The translations under genes were made by a program, and so were the position numbers. DNA of 64,000 nucleotides from SXVE01 sp036388895. GTDB lineage: Bacteria > Acidobacteriota > Blastocatellia > Pyrinomonadales > Pyrinomonadaceae. The first letter of the stretch is position 1. Each line of letters opens with the position of its first letter. The notes under the pieces are model-generated. The model had not been told where the DNA came from and did not search any database. It saw only the letters and a list, made by a program, of their open reading frames with translations. Location: positions 1 to 64,000 of the forward strand of contig DASVQY010000036.1 of the NCBI GenBank assembly GCA_036388895.1. Reading direction: 5' to 3'. Below, piece after piece: positions 61,028 through 64,000 of this stretch.

Positions 61028-61453
61028 ATGCTTGAAATTGTCAACAATCAACGCAAATTCAAACTCGAATTAAACGTATTTAGCGAATTTACCGGGCGAG
61101 CGCTTGCTTCGATTCCCGAAGCCGAAAAAAAAAGTCCGACAATCGCCTTTGTTTCCGACCGCAGAATGCGCGGACTGAACAGAGATTTTCGCGGGAAAAA
61201 CGCGACGACCGACGTTTTATCATTTCCTTTTGAAGCTGACGAATACGATTTGGAAACGGATAATCTCGGCGACATTGTAATTTCCGTCGAACAAGCCGAA
61301 CGCCAAGCGCACGAAAATAACCTAACGCTCGAAAACGAAATCAACCAGTTGATTCTGCACGGCATTTTGCATCTTTGCGGCTATGACCACGAGACAGACA
61401 ACGGCGAAATGAACCGGCGCGAGTTGGATTTGCGTGAGAATTTAAGGATTTGA
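61028..61453 (+). CDS. ybeY: rRNA maturation endoribonuclease YbeY
   Basis: Metal-dependent RNase of 141 aa needed for 16S rRNA 3' end processing and ribosome quality control. The zinc-binding signature HGILHLCGYDH is at about 112-122, with RDFRGKNATTDVLSFPF further upstream. The length is typical. It is directly downstream of phoH. Confidence 0.95.
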   Translation: MLEIVNNQRKFKLELNVFSEFTGRALASIPEAEKKSPTIAFVSDRRMRGLNRDFRGKNATTDVLSFPFEADEYDLETDNLGDIVISVEQAERQAHENNLTLENEINQLILHGILHLCGYDHETDNGEMNRRELDLRENLRI

Positions 61454-61621
61454 CCGTAAAGAGCACGGAAAGCACAGATTTCGGTAAAGGCGCAGACGAA
61501 TATGTCTGAAACCCGACAGTAACAAGTCTTTATCAAACTTTAACCTTATCATTACAAATTTTCTTTACTTTTATGCTGCAGTTTTTCTTTTTCGAAAAGT
61601 TCTCTGTGGCAAAATAAAAAA

Positions 61622-63133
61622 ATGAGCGACATATACAAAACTGCTGACCCGTGTGTGATGGTAATTTTCGGAGCGACCGGAGATTTAACCAAACGCAAAC
61701 TTTTCCCCGCGCTTTATAATCTGGCAAAACAAAATTTTCTGCCCGAAAGTTTCGCCATCATCGGCGTCGGGCGGCAGGAGCTTTCGACCGAAGATTTCTG
61801 GAGTAAAATAAGCGCCGATCTAAAGGCGTTCGTCGGCGCGGACATTGATAAAAATTTGCTCAAATGGTTCGAGGACCGAACCTTTTATACCGGCGGCGAT
61901 TTCGACGACGATAAAAAACTGTTCAAGGATATAAAAGAGCTGCTCGCAGAGGTTTGCAAGAAACTGGAAATACCGGAAAACTTTTTTTATTATCTCGCCA
62001 CGCCGCCGCAGCTTTTCGCCAACGTCACCGAAAAAATCTGTAAAAACGGGTTGGGAAAGCAGGAAAACGGTCATTGGCGAAGGTTTATTTACGAAAAACC
62101 TTTCGGGCGCGATATAGAGTCAGCCATAAAACTCAACGCACAGTTATTGAAATTATTAGACGAAAACCAGATTTACCGGATTGACCATTATCTCGGCAAA
62201 GAAACCGTTCAAAACATTTTGGTCTTTCGGTTCGGGAACAGTATATTTGAACCGATCTGGAATCGAAATTACCTGGATCACGTTCAGATTACGGTTGCCG
62301 AACAGCTCGGCGTCGAAACGCGCGGCGGCTACTATGACACGGCTGGCGCATTGCGCGATATGATTCCGAACCATATCTTTCAACTCGTCACGCTAACCGC
62401 GATGGAACCGCCGATTTCGTTCGAGGCGAACGCCGTTCGCGACGAACAAGCGAAAATACTCGGAGCAATTCAGCCTTTTTCGCCCGAAGACGTTTTACAC
62501 AAAGCAGTTCGCGGGCAATACGGAGAAGGAGAAATAGATAAAAAGCAAGTTCCGGCTTACCGCAGCGAACCGAACGTTGCGCCTAACTCAAACACGGAAA
62601 CTTATGCCGCGCTGAAGCTCTCGATTGATAACTGGCGCTGGGCGAACGTGCCGTTTTACGTGCGAACCGGAAAACATCTGCCGGGAAAACACACGGAAAT
62701 CGTTGTTCAATTCAAAAAAGCGCCGTTTATGCTTTTCCGAAACACGCAGATCGAGCGCCTGACGACAAACAGAATAGTCATACACATACAGCCTGACGAA
62801 GGCATTACGCTGCATTTCGGCGCGAAGCTGCCGGGTCCGATTGTTGATATGGGCGCGGTTGATATGGATTTTAATTATCTTGACCATTTCGGTAAAACCA
62901 GTTCGACCGGTTACGAGCGTTTGCTTTTCGATTGTATGATCGGCGACGCGACGCTTTTTCAACGCGCCGATATGGTCGAAGCAAGCTGGCAGATCGTCTC
63001 ACCGGTTCTCGACGTTTGGAACGCGATTCCGGCACGCGATTTTCCGAATTACACTTCGGGAACGTGGGGACCGGCGGAGGCGGATTTACTGCTCGAACAA
63101 GACGGTCGCAAATGGAAAAATACTGTTGATTGA
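61622..63133 (+). CDS. zwf: Glucose-6-phosphate 1-dehydrogenase
   Basis: Enzyme of 503 aa for the first step of the oxidative pentose phosphate pathway, making NADPH. The NADP site GATGDLTKRK is at 17-26 and the active site RIDHYLGKE at 186-194 (His189 region). The length is typical. The pgl gene follows with only 17 bases between the zwf stop and the likely pgl start, so the first two steps are made together. No gnd gene is seen. Confidence 0.97.
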   Translation: MSDIYKTADPCVMVIFGATGDLTKRKLFPALYNLAKQNFLPESFAIIGVGRQELSTEDFWSKISADLKAFVGADIDKNLLKWFEDRTFYTGGDFDDDKKLFKDIKELLAEVCKKLEIPENFFYYLATPPQLFANVTEKICKNGLGKQENGHWRRFIYEKPFGRDIESAIKLNAQLLKLLDENQIYRIDHYLGKETVQNILVFRFGNSIFEPIWNRNYLDHVQITVAEQLGVETRGGYYDTAGALRDMIPNHIFQLVTLTAMEPPISFEANAVRDEQAKILGAIQPFSPEDVLHKAVRGQYGEGEIDKKQVPAYRSEPNVAPNSNTETYAALKLSIDNWRWANVPFYVRTGKHLPGKHTEIVVQFKKAPFMLFRNTQIERLTTNRIVIHIQPDEGITLHFGAKLPGPIVDMGAVDMDFNYLDHFGKTSSTGYERLLFDCMIGDATLFQRADMVEASWQIVSPVLDVWNAIPARDFPNYTSGTWGPAEADLLLEQDGRKWKNTVD

Positions 63134-63150
63134 AAATTCGATTTGAAAAG

Positions 63151-63897
63151 ATGAAACCAGACGTTCAAATTTTCCCCGATATTGAAAGTCTCAACCAAGT
63201 GGCGGCTGAGAAATTTATCCGCTTTGGAAACGAAGCGATAAAAGAAAAGAACAGATTCGCGGTTTCGCTTTCGGGCGGCTCGACGCCGAAAGCTCTTTAT
63301 AAATTGCTTTCAGGCGAAAAATACAGAAATGAAATTGACTGGAACAAAGTTTTTTTCTTTTTCGGCGACGAACGCAATGTTTCGCCCGACGACGAACAGA
63401 GCAATTACCGAATGGCAAATGAAAACTTTTTCATTCCTTTGCTGATTTTCGACGAAAATATTTTTCGCTGGCAAACCGAGCTGCAAAATGCCGAACTAAT
63501 AGCCGAAAAATACGAACATTCTATCAAAGCCTTTTTCAACTTGTTGGAGAACGAGCGCCCGCGTTTCGATTTAATTCTGCTCGGGATGGGCGATGACGGA
63601 CACACTGCCTCGCTTTTTCCGTATACAAAAGCATTGAACGAAACCCAAAAAATCGCTGCCGCAAACCACGTTGAAAAATTAGCGACTACAAGATTAACGC
63701 TGACGTTTCCCGCGCTGAATAATGCCGCAAATATCATTTTTCTTGTTGCAGGCGAAGACAAAGCCGAAACTTTGCGCATAGTTCTGGAAAGCGCTTCGCA
63801 ACCCGAAAAATATCCTGCGCAAAATATAAAACCCGTGAACGGAAAGCTATTCTGGCTGACGGACGCGCAAGCGGCGGGAAAGTTGACGGCATTTTAG
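63151..63897 (+). CDS. pgl: 6-phosphogluconolactonase
   Basis: Enzyme of 248 aa (DevB type) hydrolysing 6-phosphogluconolactone. The ATG at 63151 gives MKPDVQIFPDIESLNQVAAE, which fits the family. A TTG at 63130 overlapping the zwf stop is an alternative and would suggest coupling. Family motifs are FAVSLSGGSTPKALYKLL, VFFFFGDERNVSPDDEQSNYRM and LILLGMGDDGHTASLFP. It is probably co-transcribed with zwf. Confidence 0.93.
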   Translation: MKPDVQIFPDIESLNQVAAEKFIRFGNEAIKEKNRFAVSLSGGSTPKALYKLLSGEKYRNEIDWNKVFFFFGDERNVSPDDEQSNYRMANENFFIPLLIFDENIFRWQTELQNAELIAEKYEHSIKAFFNLLENERPRFDLILLGMGDDGHTASLFPYTKALNETQKIAAANHVEKLATTRLTLTFPALNNAANIIFLVAGEDKAETLRIVLESASQPEKYPAQNIKPVNGKLFWLTDAQAAGKLTAF

Positions 63898-63978
63898 ATT
63901 TTTTACCCGCAAAAACCGCAGTCCAACGATGTTTTACTTTTCTTTGACGCGCAATTACCATAAACTCACGTTTTAACT

Positions 63979-64000
63979 ATGGAAATTGAGATAGTTTCGT
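63979..64000 (+). other. Possible start of a gene cut by the window end
   Basis: ATG at 63979 followed by codons for MEIEIVS to the end of the window. Only 22 bases are visible and no ribosome site is clear, so this is only a note that a gene may begin here. Confidence 0.2.

Noticed and set aside
61454..61621. A tRNA or small RNA gene in the gap before zwf
   Set aside because: No cloverleaf, no CCA end and no T-loop consensus; only AT-rich sequence with weak promoter-like words.
63734..63961. ORF of 75 aa on the minus strand at the end of pgl
   Set aside because: Mostly antisense to pgl, no ribosome site and no recognisable pattern.

Overview
The window reads as a chromosomal piece of an Acidobacteriota genome, most likely class Blastocatellia (Pyrinomonas/RB41-like). 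This is inferred from family content, not from a search: an acidobacterial-type VWFA-related secreted protein at the left end, an ECF sigma factor of the type typical of Acidobacteria and Planctomycetes, many exported proteins that end their signal peptide in AQ/GQ, and a moderate G+C content (mid-40s % by eye, not computed). No rRNA, tRNA, CRISPR, phage or IS element was seen. Gene density is high. Start codons are mostly ATG, with TTG or GTG in a few genes (O-antigen ligase, S41 protease, phoH).

Layout. 0-9.6 kb: mostly exported or membrane proteins (VWA protein, O-antigen ligase-like protein, LolA-like exported protein, amidohydrolase, DUF4920 protein). 9.7-15.5 kb: a signalling block with an ECF sigma factor, an FHA-GAF-PP2C phosphatase, an RDD membrane protein, a soluble Ser/Thr kinase with two zinc ribbons and an FHA domain, and a small zinc ribbon-FHA protein. 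15.8-21.7 kb: a MacA/MacB-like efflux system (adaptor, ATPase, an extra membrane protein, two permeases). 21.9-26.9 kb: a Yip1 protein and a tightly overlapping set, TonB-C protein, dppD, GNAT, Uma2, dppF. 27-30.9 kb: an S41 protease, a tiny membrane protein and an M1 aminopeptidase. 31-42.6 kb: a long minus-strand run with translation and housekeeping genes (def, rocA, fmt, rsmB, PASTA protein, rpe, bamD-like, TPR protein). 42.6-46.1 kb: the most interesting locus, a multinuclear iron oxidase-like (DUF692/MNIO) gene next to a membrane protein with a Cys/Gly-rich tail, two zinc-ribbon membrane proteins and a putative MNIO partner. 46.2-53.9 kb: CAP protein, haem-binding protein, YraN nuclease, S9 peptidase, ChaN-like protein, CsbD-like stress protein and an unknown protein. 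54-56 kb: atpC and atpD separate from the rest of the ATP synthase genes. 56-59.8 kb: fatty acid hydroxylase, stress SDR, eRF1/Vms1-like protein and small stress-type proteins. 60-63.9 kb: phoH-ybeY and zwf-pgl.

Functional themes are envelope biogenesis and export, phospho-signalling, translation and peptide maturation (fmt, def, rsmB, ybeY), and stress tolerance. Two genes are broken at homopolymer runs (a T10 run at 31614 and an A7 run at 43885 on the + strand). In both cases one extra base would restore one full-length protein that makes sense, so assembly error, true frameshift and slippage all need to be considered. AT-rich palindromes sit between genes. One separates atpD from atpC and another supplies the last codons of the hydroxylase gene at 56.9 kb.
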